From the IMG/VR virus record IMGVR_UViG_3300048590_000661, positions 1 to 64,000 of that record: DNA of 64,000 nucleotides, one strand, 5' to 3'. This document shows, one piece after another, positions 44,401 through 51,985 of this stretch; within the stretch, counting starts at the first letter, position 1; the number at the start of each line of letters is the position of its first letter. Below the pieces are notes generated by a model. It ran no database searches. It worked only from the letters and a program-made list of their open reading frames with translations, and had not been told where the DNA came from. This stretch comes from a virus. A program made the position numbers and the translations under genes.

Positions 44401-46276
44401 TGTATCCAGTGAACAAAAACTAGATTTAATTTTTGAAGACCCTAATCTAAGCACTAAAGCATCTGCATTATTACAAGAGTTTGAAACTGCCTATGATAAT
44501 GCATCTGGACCATTAGGCACAAACTTTGCTGCTATCAATAAAGAATTAATAGCAAAAGGGTTTAGTGCAGAAGACATAATAGCTGTAGCTAAGGCTGCTG
44601 GGTTATCAATTGAAGAAGGGTTTGCTGAAGGGTTTACATCTGATACTAGCGCTACAACTAGAGAAGCTAGAGCTTTAGCCACTAATACACTGTTAGAGCT
44701 AAAAGACGCATTAGGTATTCAATCACCATCTACCGAAGCAAAAGACCAAATTGGTATTCCTGTAGTGGAGGGTATTATTGAACCTTTCTCAGATACAACA
44801 CTTATTCAACCAGCTATAACGACATTAGTAAATAACTTACTAGCAGAGTTAACCGCACAAGTAGAAAGTAAATCTAACAGTATTAAAGAAGCCATCAACA
44901 ACGCTTTAACACCTAAATTTCAAGAATCTGGTGCGGAATTAGGTACAGCGCTAGCAACATCTACTGCTACAACACTATCTAATGCTGATATTCCAGTAGA
45001 ATTAACAACTGACTTTAATGCTATTGGTACAGAGTATGGTACTGCATTAGGTGGTGGCTTTACAACTGGTTTAGATACAGAGCTATCTAAATCTACTGGC
45101 TTGACTGGTATCACTACATTATTCAAAAATACATTCACTGGTATTACTGCTACACTTAATAAGTTTAAAATATCATTATCAACAAGTCTTAATGGTTTAT
45201 ACTCATCATTTAATCAAATCACAAGCACCTTTTCTACAAATATGATTAGATTATGGTCTGTTATGTTTGATAGTTTAATTGAACTAATGGAAGAATTTGT
45301 AGATGAATTTATAGAGCTATTAGAAGACTTTTTGGAAGCGATTACCACTAATGTAGAAGATATGTTTGATAATATCGTTAGTTTATTTGCATCTTTTATC
45401 AATAGTATTCTAAATAGCTATAGCGTATTTACGACAGAATTAGTACGGCTAACAACAGTAGCAGTTATTAATATTATTAACCAATTTAAGCGGTTAGAAA
45501 CAGAACTAGTACCTATTATAGAACGGGCTATTGATGCTGCTACTGCTGCAATGCGTAAAATAGTAGATGCCTTCCGAACAATTGGTACTGATGCTGTTGA
45601 TGCCTTTATTGAGCAAGTTGACACAATGCTTGATAGAACTGTTGGTGCTATAGACATATTTATTACAGAAATATTGGATCTATATAGTGGAACAGGTAGT
45701 ACAATTTACGCTGCTGGTCGTAGTATTGGTGTAAATTTTATTAATGGTTGGATATTTGGTATTGAAAGTAGATTACCTGCGCTATTAGTTGTAGTTGGTA
45801 ATATGGTTGATTCTATGGTTGCTAAAGTAGAGTCTGAATTGCTGATTGAATCACCATCAAGAGTTATGTTTAGACTAGGTGAGTTTACTGGTGATGGTTT
45901 AGCTATGGGTATCCAAAATAAAATTAGCGCAGTATCTAATAGCATGAAAATGTTAACTGATAGCGTCGTTAATAGTGGGTTTAAAAATAAAGTCACGAAC
46001 TTTATTAATAAAGATATATTTGGTACAATGAATAACATAAAGACGGAAGGGTTATTATCGATTCAAGGGGCTGCGCAACGTCACTTAATTGATATGAATA
46101 CTGGGCAAAATATTACATCATATAGTCCAGACTATCAACGGCTAATAGCTAGTAGCAGCAACGTTAGTAATAGTTATGTAACCAATAATAGTTATGCTAT
46201 GACCGTTAATACAAAGCAGGACCGTGTAGTGCCAATTAGACGAAAGTTCCGCACTATGGAATTTATAGGGGTATAA
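35459..46276 (+). CDS. Tape measure protein (3605 aa)
   Basis: A huge helical protein that sets tail length and is probably ejected with the DNA. The first part is repetitive and low-complexity (NLNKFLDVLRRLSAI, LGPGIEKLALAFRAFTT repeats). A conserved tape-measure core follows (about 880-1010: FDNKDIITVFRMASSFGFMREEAL, here split). Membrane-like stretches occur around 1090-1130 and 2057-2117 (LAGPLIIGALTTLATIIGG). GSPPRLLPDIDKWG recurs at about 1438 and 1687, and later SPS motifs at about 3087 (IQSPSTEAKDQ) and 3461 (LIESPSRVMF). The length predicts a tail near 540 nm (about 0.15 nm per residue). Confidence 0.92.
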   Translation: MALVKSGLEIEIKGIKQALDELGMLDRIQDQLALSADNVIITISGMNKSIGALNQKTGTLNNALNPDRFTNFGNAANIADSKLDGFSQAVQATVPHLRNIATASNDLNTSGLNTLSNLQIKDESIRIAATSVEKLKQEFQELNVILDGPVVKNIQEFTAALSKANIGNGSFGTEINQLALGFRKLNEIKDLSAISANLNKFLDVLRRLSAIEVGGALSDLDRLAPALKAAGDGFREFNKTTNIKNTSGLDGFINVVKEIAKVPLTKISGELPIFAVALGTLAEAFKKFASGAPGEKLPSALKAVTLALSELVKISAKDAGKGIVDLGTALGSVATPLSNFAKAMRDFTTGKGITDLPARAKDIKAAMLDIRNAFNFKDIDTLAPKLQQLSPALRDFANAFKAFSTGKNTNSLPANIAAVSKALNDFSKIKLGDLSADLTTLGPGIEKLALAFRAFTTGTNIGDLPQRIQAIVNAINSLKNVRIESLGPELQSVVKPLGEFFGAFRLFSGSEKFADIGKRFGELQKGLNDIKKLNLGSFAKELKEVSVGLESLVKAAALVNSKNLSSISATLTALRAESQKATLANRALALSYTYLINPVKNVANGLGGLAAAIIRLPINIFINQLKFLRAVFIGFPIAVLTKGFQLFFGAINLVQKAFSGFSTLVAKVANIFKALSQTMNNLGIIVKALLFPIVALVNAFNSIINVGSKVSSIFTAFKVNQVANDTKVLSENLKNTNVELTKTAATTTRANAEFVKTDAVLTQVGQESQRATTGVRGMSGALSAINVAQVTLLGLGIAGATKKILAFAAAAKSLEVISNVFQRLNMVVRQFGGQIIGGAFEATSTFEQQTLQITSLLAKEFVKLGKAGSVQEALQLDELNATFNESLAIIKRLAIESPFDNKDIITVFRMASSFGFMREEALDMTRILTDASAALGLTGSDASEIAKVFGQIKSLGKLLAGDVNQLAQRGINVKTILKDVGLTMADVQGGALDADQAIQLILTSLDRDFGGSAARATNTLAGLASTFTSLRDDVLRTTFTPLFDALKPFGAELLAPFQNTDFLEKVTQFGEVLRDNVLGVITGIVRPIVFLTTAFINLPKPIQQAIFFAAKFAATALAVSTAVAVVQAGIVLFGTTLAFIFNPISLTVGALISLATVAYTGREAITSFANAIGGSIYARLLDLAKVFPVIGNALNGLQSVFIRIKTGFNSLFEPSEATKLARSVDTFVQSTNTSLSSTTGSFNEVSFAANTTAKALGLTGTLAKNMVASFIPMRRELSLVALTGEQVTEALDIKPTGLENTISTISTSINGFNNSINNLFSGIQNTIQPGIDAVSAGANSIVAAFNTAGVEVTSIGQSILLIFGGIGQTILDELGKLGTGISERLGGLGTFFADFLTSVTDFGGGLIDAFSQGILTSLNYVADALLAIAELVTFWLEPGSPPRLLPDIDKWGAGLILSWIDGMTATIGPAFQGLGGIIEKAAAGIFSVFIAIGKFTFDTIINSIIAFGGIFTQVFSSLVAVGTAFIGQIALIFNLIANSFLVAIDPALSFKDKFIRILNEVGYFISGTFVNVGVLVASVAQDIVNSLLIVSQFVINEFVIGFNAIKMIFPQLDGLSTRIADFSNKSLANLQTFGNGAATFFADLLDTVTDYGSALISAFSDGIIGAVSVVSQALSYLGDQIAYWLAPGSPPRLLPEIDKWGTAAAGEFLGGFSSADFSKIEDFGSTAEKLLENINLDPGIDINFQGIFEGFAGALAQGSLGEDTFAEVSAVAPQAAAELQLLASTYFSVEDASKKLEEANEKVAASQAKVTEETEKIAEATKTYDDQIAELEGRLTDIDTASTYDAEIKKIAQLQDVINSRYTSEYEQMQAQREIEKIRNTQQLRQLKAAKAANEANLRAAEAELSANEKMAQQSESNVDKSQEELDALKARLDLAAKFASENSGLGADGSLGGSDADEDGKKLKGKKIKIPKGEDLVDAFDLDSALAIGEAGFANFNNKIRTAFDDFRDKIQGVRDGVNAFFDNIREKFGRLQEVFKPVTDAVYKLFTNTNFLKTAFVALGVILAGPLIIGALTTLATIIGGIVIALGPFTGTLLLLTGALGGAGFGAYLLGQNLAEASGLFGESSAILNDVVNSLLTIGSTIGTVLSNFGSGFITGLFADGQTFLSAILGFDVTDLSTISASLGNLAAELVQEFIRFNLIIFKSFTGILLGNNPIDTFLTELTGKDYSGTFEQFATKLGNDLRNYVIKAFNLFESNIASSGVLAGVTKTLGTLISEAFANLGNAVAGVANFDLSTISFDLGGITLTGGPELGTKLAGLLGESFNFLTTIDFSTPATVIQSTFETAFNTIQPIVSQKFLEFMTLVFGSNSQSVIDGLTTTLDNIGLAFDRLFNNINKQGLAGGILQTIFGDGAQAILANFSIALSGLESVFGLVGSAFNTFLANIEASGLADSLINLGNQILYASQEILKLIGPLVAGAVGGAFVLLLEVFKELPFILTNVIDLFANLFERIGNIAKAITDLVLGNISFGQFLSEFFGNILGIFSDIGVFIDGIGDNIANAVKGFISTIGDLIGIDVQPFLDSFGFIIDIIADITSSLLLGWVFKLATQFNRLTNIFTKTSKPLTELDKAFIFIGQKVANLFTGISRLFGSFGKLGTSIKNVLPSTTSFTNAINTIGGLAGGVLKAFFTFATSSFAKFNATLLGVLGIALLLKNGIIETFTAIRDGISEKINAINTFFSALELTNPFASLSTAIFGEEGFVSKIQAVPASFDGLFASVVIANPLAFFDDFFPLFKLAIGEVPGYFTGLLDTITIVNPFDALNDFLFSETGFVSKVLGIGSSFVTTAEDITGINIIDPFEAIKITLGLVKIAVDEIPGLITNLSKAINELTVTDVFAAIAESTNFLVEGAQNLLEIDLSGFSNVFAPVTATIDGLVEKFNNLTQTFKDAANLVPGINIGGAELSGVEVIQEKIKTEFGNTPVSSEQKLDLIFEDPNLSTKASALLQEFETAYDNASGPLGTNFAAINKELIAKGFSAEDIIAVAKAAGLSIEEGFAEGFTSDTSATTREARALATNTLLELKDALGIQSPSTEAKDQIGIPVVEGIIEPFSDTTLIQPAITTLVNNLLAELTAQVESKSNSIKEAINNALTPKFQESGAELGTALATSTATTLSNADIPVELTTDFNAIGTEYGTALGGGFTTGLDTELSKSTGLTGITTLFKNTFTGITATLNKFKISLSTSLNGLYSSFNQITSTFSTNMIRLWSVMFDSLIELMEEFVDEFIELLEDFLEAITTNVEDMFDNIVSLFASFINSILNSYSVFTTELVRLTTVAVINIINQFKRLETELVPIIERAIDAATAAMRKIVDAFRTIGTDAVDAFIEQVDTMLDRTVGAIDIFITEILDLYSGTGSTIYAAGRSIGVNFINGWIFGIESRLPALLVVVGNMVDSMVAKVESELLIESPSRVMFRLGEFTGDGLAMGIQNKISAVSNSMKMLTDSVVNSGFKNKVTNFINKDIFGTMNNIKTEGLLSIQGAAQRHLIDMNTGQNITSYSPDYQRLIASSSNVSNSYVTNNSYAMTVNTKQDRVVPIRRKFRTMEFIGV

Positions 46277-46278
46277 AA

Positions 46279-49035
46279 TTGCACAGAAATACATTAACTA
46301 AGCACAGACGACCCATAGATATACCAAATGGGTATATTCTTAACGAAAAAAAGAGTTATATATCGTATATTATTCCTGAAGATGGTGTAAATTTATTTTA
46401 CCCTAGTTCGGTTGGGTGGCAGTTTATTGGCACTAGTAATGGTGTACAACCATCCTATGATGACCCAATTTTTAATTTAAATCATTATAGAGTGACACCT
46501 ACCGCTAACCAAGAAATGTATACGGAAATGGGTGAAGAGTTAGAGCAAGGTAAAATATATACATTTTCTTTTTGGGCAAAACGTTTATCAACTGAAAATA
46601 CTATTGAAGCATATATAGGTAGTTATAACTCATTAGGCACACCATTAGGGTTTGGCACACCTTTTGGTGTTCGGTCATTTGAAGTTGATGAGTTTTGGAA
46701 TGCATATGAATTTCAATTTTATACTAGGCAAGTAGACCCAGCAGCTAGATACTTTTTTGTATTTAGATATCCTAATGGTGGTGAATTTTATTTAGATGGG
46801 TTCCAATTAGAACAAAAAGAATATAGAACTACCTATATTAATGGCGAATTAGGGCGCATTACCGGACAAGATTACTATGGTTGGGCGGGTGAGCCATATA
46901 ATAGCCCTAGTATTAGGAATGCTCATATTTCGGGTGGGCGCATTATGAATTTTGCCGATATTGGGTTTGATTTAATTAGCATGGAAGGGTTTGGGTTGCC
47001 AGATTTTAACCATAATATTATAGAGTTACCCGTTAACCCTATAGGACTTTATCAAGGCAGTACACCAGAGCAACGTGATATCACATTAGACTTTGTGTAT
47101 TATGCTACTGATATTGAAGATATGTTAACGGCTAGGCATAAGTTAATACGTCAATTAAAATCAGGTTTATTACATATCTATATTCAACTATTTAATTGTG
47201 AAACGCCAATAACAACAATTTACGAAACTACTTTATTGTATGATGGTGGAGCAGAACTAAATCTAGAAAGTTTATATGGTGAAAAAATAAGCCTAGACTT
47301 TACCACATTTGACCCATATTTATACAGAATAGGCGTTAATAGTAATATTCTTATTCCTACAAAATCTGGTAATGCTCAATTATTAGCCAATGCAAATGGT
47401 AATTGGACATCAATACCAACTGTATCAACTATTACAAATGACTGGATTAAAGCGCTTATTGGTCCAGATAAAAATTTATATTTACTAAAAAATGCTCCTG
47501 GTAATGGTGGTGGGTTCTTATTTAAATATAATGGAACTAATTGGACGGTATTATTGCGGTCTGGTAAAGCTGGGCAAATATTCACTGACATGGTTTTAGC
47601 GCCCGATAATGAAATATTTATTGTAGGTGATTTTGATATTATTGTGAGAGGTATTAATGGTGTAGTTGGCGTTAATGGATCTAATGTAAACTTTATTAAA
47701 TTTAATATCTTTAACCAATTAGTATTACCTGTAGCTGATGGTATGAGCATGGCATCTGGCAATTCTATTATTCATACTATTGTACCAATGGCTAATAATA
47801 AATTTTTTATTGGTGGTAAATTTAGCCAAATACAACCATATACTGATGTAGCACGAAAAATTGTTACAAATCATATGGCATTTTATAATAACAATAATAA
47901 TAGATTTGAAGTAATTACGCCTACTGGTATTACAGACGTTAATGGACAAGTTTTTGCAGCTATGCAGTATGAGGATACATTATATGTAGGTGGGTCATTT
48001 ACAGATAGTGCATTTAGTGCAAGTAACCTAATGAATATTAATAACATTAGTTCTAGTTCTGCAAATAATAGATCGAAATTGCCTGTTGGGAACCCTATTG
48101 GCACAATTTATGTCATTACTAAAACAAGGTATGGTGATATATATATTGGTGGGCAATTTACTGGGCCAAATATTGTTGGTGGGGCTTTTGAGGCAGATGA
48201 GTATATAAATGGCAATCTAGTTGTTAGTTTGGCTAGGGTTAACCATAATAGCCGTACACTTGATGGTATTGTTGGTGGCACAGTACTTAATTTTTCTAGT
48301 GCTACTAATGTGGCTGGTATTATATATGATATGGAAGTTGATGCTAATGACAAGTTATGGATAGTTGGGAATTTTGATTATTATGGAGATTTATTTCTTA
48401 ACGGGTTTAATGACCCTATAGATAATTTATTTGTCAATTTAAAACTAAGCACTAACTTTACAAAAAATACATCTTCTATTGCAACATATGATACAATACA
48501 AAAGAAGTGGCTAGCACCAGAAGTTATATTTGATGATAATAGAATAATTTATGATATACTATTAGCCAATAATGAGCAATACTCATCGAATATAGGTATA
48601 GAAGTTTTATTGGCTACTATTGGTGGTAATTATAAATCAATAAGAGAATTAACACTAGTAATAGATAATAATGCAGTAGCGGTTTATCCTGCCATATTGG
48701 TATTAGGCTCGTTTAACGGCGAATCTGTAGACCTATTAAATATTACGAATACGACGACAGGCAAACAACTATATTTTAATAAACTATTAGCTGGGTCGGA
48801 AGAATATTTAGTTGATTTACGTGGTATTCTTCCTAAAGTAACATCAAATTATTATGGAGTACAAAATGGACAGCTTTTATATGGGTCTAATGCAAAGCAA
48901 TTTTACCTTGTGCCTGGAACTAATAAATTAAAAATAGGCATAGACTTAAAAGATTTAACTACTAGTATAGATCCATTGACGGTATTTTTTATTTATCGAA
49001 ATAAATATCTTAGCATAGATAGTATGGTATCATAG
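46279..49035 (+). CDS. Distal tail-like protein with CBM-like and propeller-like parts
   Basis: A 918-residue protein starting at TTG, with AGGGG 7 bases upstream overlapping the tape-measure stop. About 85-190 resembles a carbohydrate-binding module (YTFSFWAKRLSTENTIEAYI, GEFYLDGFQLEQKEY). About 225-300 resembles the distal tail domain (DITLDFVYYATDIEDMLTAR). About 355-700 is propeller-like repeats (NEIFIVGDFDIIVRG, YEDTLYVGGSFTDS, KLWIVGNFDYYG). It would cap the tail tube and present binding modules. Confidence 0.65.
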   Translation: MHRNTLTKHRRPIDIPNGYILNEKKSYISYIIPEDGVNLFYPSSVGWQFIGTSNGVQPSYDDPIFNLNHYRVTPTANQEMYTEMGEELEQGKIYTFSFWAKRLSTENTIEAYIGSYNSLGTPLGFGTPFGVRSFEVDEFWNAYEFQFYTRQVDPAARYFFVFRYPNGGEFYLDGFQLEQKEYRTTYINGELGRITGQDYYGWAGEPYNSPSIRNAHISGGRIMNFADIGFDLISMEGFGLPDFNHNIIELPVNPIGLYQGSTPEQRDITLDFVYYATDIEDMLTARHKLIRQLKSGLLHIYIQLFNCETPITTIYETTLLYDGGAELNLESLYGEKISLDFTTFDPYLYRIGVNSNILIPTKSGNAQLLANANGNWTSIPTVSTITNDWIKALIGPDKNLYLLKNAPGNGGGFLFKYNGTNWTVLLRSGKAGQIFTDMVLAPDNEIFIVGDFDIIVRGINGVVGVNGSNVNFIKFNIFNQLVLPVADGMSMASGNSIIHTIVPMANNKFFIGGKFSQIQPYTDVARKIVTNHMAFYNNNNNRFEVITPTGITDVNGQVFAAMQYEDTLYVGGSFTDSAFSASNLMNINNISSSSANNRSKLPVGNPIGTIYVITKTRYGDIYIGGQFTGPNIVGGAFEADEYINGNLVVSLARVNHNSRTLDGIVGGTVLNFSSATNVAGIIYDMEVDANDKLWIVGNFDYYGDLFLNGFNDPIDNLFVNLKLSTNFTKNTSSIATYDTIQKKWLAPEVIFDDNRIIYDILLANNEQYSSNIGIEVLLATIGGNYKSIRELTLVIDNNAVAVYPAILVLGSFNGESVDLLNITNTTTGKQLYFNKLLAGSEEYLVDLRGILPKVTSNYYGVQNGQLLYGSNAKQFYLVPGTNKLKIGIDLKDLTTSIDPLTVFFIYRNKYLSIDSMVS

Positions 49036-49038
49036 TAT

Positions 49039-50211
49039 ATGAATATTAATGATTATAGTATTAATTTTTTTTCACCAGAAGGATATAAAATATATACCTT
49101 TAATGCTATTTATGAATTAGAATTTGGGCGTAAAAAGAACGATATTGGTGCATTATCAATCCTAATTCCTAATTTGGAACTATATAATATTAATGATTTT
49201 AAAAGAAATTGCACAGCAGAAATATACCGTGATGGAATTATTATTCCTGTATTATGGTATTTAAAAAAAGTTACAATTACAGAAGATAGTATAGAGCTTG
49301 TATTTTTCGATCATTTAACTCTATTAACCCAAAGGTATGTAACTTGGTACGAAGTAGAGTTTTTTAATTACCCATCACATATGCGATTGCCTAGTGATGA
49401 GCTTATACATGAAGTCATTAGAACAAATTATATTGATGTTCTAGACAATTTAGGATTCTCAGTTGATGCACCAGAGCCTATTAGTGATATGAATACTGAT
49501 GCTAGAGTAATTGACTTTAAATTAGTAGAGCCATTAGGCGTAGGTACTGTTATTGAAGATAGCTTTGCATGGCGTAAAGTTAGTGAAGTAGTTAAAAATA
49601 TCACTGAAACTGCCGAAACAAATGGCGAAAATATATGGTATGATTTTATCTATACCCCTAATGGTGATGGATTCACAATTGGGAATTTATCTTTTAGAAT
49701 ATGGTATAATATTAGAGGTAATGACAGGCGTATTAATAAATCTAATAACCCAGTAGTTTTTTCACCAGAATTGGGTAATTTATCAAACTATTCATTAGAA
49801 TTGGATTATGAAAATTATTATAACCAAGTCTATGTAGTAGCCAAAGAACTACCAGAATTAGATGACGGTGTTAATCTTGTTCGTATTGTGCCGTACCCTC
49901 AAGAGTATGAGTACGAAGGGCAAGAGTTAATTGAGCATGTAGAAATCCTTAATGATGAGGAAATCAACGAAGAGATTATGGAAGCGAAAGCTAAAACATT
50001 ACTAGCACAAGGTAAGCCTATTTCACGTTTAACAGGGGATATTATTCAAACCGACGATTATCAATTTTTTAGAGATTATAATTTCGGTGACAAAGTATCT
50101 GCTTATTGGCAAAATTTATTTTTTGAAACAGAAATAACGACTTATAATGTAACTGTTAGTGATACAGAAGAAATTCGCATTCCATTTGAAAATATAATAG
50201 GTATTAATTAA
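49039..50211 (+). CDS. Siphovirus tail protein (ReqiPepy6 Gp37-like)
   Basis: A 390-residue protein whose pattern (FRIWYNIRGNDRRINKSN, LSNYSLELDYENYYNQVYV, and later SRLTGDIIQTDDYQFFRDYNFGD in two parts) fits Gp37-like siphovirus tail tip or baseplate proteins, where strands alternate with an Asn/Tyr-rich middle. It lies after the distal tail protein, as expected for the tail tip. Cell-wall contact during entry is inferred. Confidence 0.7.
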   Translation: MNINDYSINFFSPEGYKIYTFNAIYELEFGRKKNDIGALSILIPNLELYNINDFKRNCTAEIYRDGIIIPVLWYLKKVTITEDSIELVFFDHLTLLTQRYVTWYEVEFFNYPSHMRLPSDELIHEVIRTNYIDVLDNLGFSVDAPEPISDMNTDARVIDFKLVEPLGVGTVIEDSFAWRKVSEVVKNITETAETNGENIWYDFIYTPNGDGFTIGNLSFRIWYNIRGNDRRINKSNNPVVFSPELGNLSNYSLELDYENYYNQVYVVAKELPELDDGVNLVRIVPYPQEYEYEGQELIEHVEILNDEEINEEIMEAKAKTLLAQGKPISRLTGDIIQTDDYQFFRDYNFGDKVSAYWQNLFFETEITTYNVTVSDTEEIRIPFENIIGIN

Positions 50212-50213
50212 TA

Positions 50214-51383
50214 ATGGCGATTTCAATCAATTCTAATCAAATAACTAGTAGTATTAATGGGTTTGCTACATTTTTCGGGCTTAACCCGTTTTATTTTAAT
50301 TTTCTAGACCCTAGCTGTCTGTACCCTGTAACAGATATTTGTTTAGAATTTTGGTCACAAAATACCTATAATAGCACCAACGGGCTATCTATAGAACTAT
50401 TAAGCCAATTATTATATGAAGCAGAACTTGAAATTATGACATATTATGGCTTATCATTAGGCGCATGGATTGTTAATGAACGCCATAATTACCCAATAGA
50501 ATTGCGGCATGGGAATTATATTGTGCCTTATATTCATGATGTAGTTTTTAAAACAAAATATAAAATTGATTATTTTGGGCAGCGCAAATTCACACCAGTT
50601 GCCACAACTAATTTAACTTATGTAGATAATGATAGCGATACATATTCTGAAGCGGCAAGAATAACTTATACTATCCCTACAGGTAAATCTATTGAAGATA
50701 TTAAATTTTATTACCCTAACCATTTAGGCGAAAGTAATTATGAAATCAAAGATTATCGGCTTATTTCGCTTACGAATGATGTAGCAGTATTTGAATTTGA
50801 TGCGTGGAATTTGGTATCATTAAGTACGTTAACAAGTACAAAATTTAAAAATACTAAGGCACATAGCTTATGCAACCCTGCAATTTATCTTAGCACAATA
50901 GGGATTGGTTTTGAAGAAAAAGATAGTTGCTTACCTGATATAAAATTATTTTATAAAGAGGATGCATGTATTATTAACTGTGATTACGATAATGTTCCTG
51001 CATGTGGTATTAAAGTTTCAGACAACTTATTTAAACTAGCCTTGCAAAGTTATGATACTGAAACTGGGTGCGTAATTATTGATACTCCTACAGAAATTGA
51101 TTTATGTCAACGAATAGACTATATAGAAGTGAATTATCACACTAGCTCGGATAATAGTTATTTGCTGCAACATGCCATATACTATTTAGCAGCAAGTCGT
51201 TTTCCGTTACAAAATTGCCAATGTGACTGTATAAAAAATATATTTGGCACATTACAAAAAGATACTAGATTTAAAGAAAAAAATGCGGGCAATTACAATA
51301 CTTTTAACACTGACCAACGTAGCCCGTTTGGTACAAGAATAGGCGAATTAAAAGCTTACAACATTTTAGAAAATATTATCTAA
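50214..51383 (+). CDS. Tail tip structural protein, 389 aa
   Basis: Product MAISINSNQITSSINGFATF... contains several Cys clusters (CLYPVTDICLEF, FKLALQSYDTETGCVI, QNCQCDCIKNIF). No family is recognised. The last gene before the lysis block, two bases after the Gp37-like gene. The Cys pattern late in the protein might bind metal or form disulfides. Confidence 0.65.
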   Translation: MAISINSNQITSSINGFATFFGLNPFYFNFLDPSCLYPVTDICLEFWSQNTYNSTNGLSIELLSQLLYEAELEIMTYYGLSLGAWIVNERHNYPIELRHGNYIVPYIHDVVFKTKYKIDYFGQRKFTPVATTNLTYVDNDSDTYSEAARITYTIPTGKSIEDIKFYYPNHLGESNYEIKDYRLISLTNDVAVFEFDAWNLVSLSTLTSTKFKNTKAHSLCNPAIYLSTIGIGFEEKDSCLPDIKLFYKEDACIINCDYDNVPACGIKVSDNLFKLALQSYDTETGCVIIDTPTEIDLCQRIDYIEVNYHTSSDNSYLLQHAIYYLAASRFPLQNCQCDCIKNIFGTLQKDTRFKEKNAGNYNTFNTDQRSPFGTRIGELKAYNILENII

Positions 51384-51387
51384 AGTT

Positions 51388-51396
51388 TGCTATAAT
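51388..51396 (+). promoter_or_regulatory. Extended -10 promoter before the lysis genes
   Basis: TGC-TATAAT at 51388-51396 is an excellent extended -10 element (TG, one base, then the consensus hexamer). No good -35 is present. It lies about 40 bases before the coiled-coil membrane protein and would give the lysis genes their own start. Confidence 0.6.
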
Positions 51397-51436
51397 ATTG
51401 TAAGGTCGTAAATATTAGCTACTTATAGGTGTTAAA

Positions 51437-51985
51437 ATGAGTGAAACCGAAAATAAAGAAGAAGTAAAGTTAGGTGGGATTTTGCCATCCATCTTTAATA
51501 GTGACAAAATCCCACGATGGTCATTAGGTGTCGCCGCTATCGTTATTGTATTAACGGTGTTATTTAATGGGCTAAATTTGGGCACCATTATTCAAAATAA
51601 ACTAGAAAATGATAACGCATTACAATTACAAATTATTAACCAGAGATATCAATCTGATTTACAAGCAATGAATACTTTGGTTAATCTTAATGAAGAATTG
51701 AATGACAGGCTACAAAACGTTTTAACTGCATACAATGAACAAGCAGTTACAAATAGCCAATTGAGCGATAGCAATTTAAAATTAAATCGTGAAGTAGATG
51801 CACTTAAAATTCAATTGAGTAGCAAGGACTTAGCTATCTCAGCTTTAGAACAGAGCAATAGAGAGCTTAATGATAAAGTATTATTATTAACATCTCAAAA
51901 TGAGGATTTACAGAAACAAATTGATACCCTTAATCGACGAATTGATACGTTATTCTCACAGATTCAGGAAGAACCACTACCATGA
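51437..51985 (+). CDS. Single-pass coiled-coil membrane protein (holin- or spanin-like position)
   Basis: A 182-residue protein with one membrane helix at about residues 28-47 (SLGVAAIVIVLTVLFNGLN) followed by a long coiled coil (to the end; LNEELNDRLQNVLTAYNEQA and similar). It directly precedes the endolysin and overlaps it by 4 bases, a typical place for a holin or inner-membrane spanin. The single helix plus long periplasmic coiled coil fits an i-spanin-like or fibre-like role better than a pore. Confidence 0.65.
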   Translation: MSETENKEEVKLGGILPSIFNSDKIPRWSLGVAAIVIVLTVLFNGLNLGTIIQNKLENDNALQLQIINQRYQSDLQAMNTLVNLNEELNDRLQNVLTAYNEQAVTNSQLSDSNLKLNREVDALKIQLSSKDLAISALEQSNRELNDKVLLLTSQNEDLQKQIDTLNRRIDTLFSQIQEEPLP

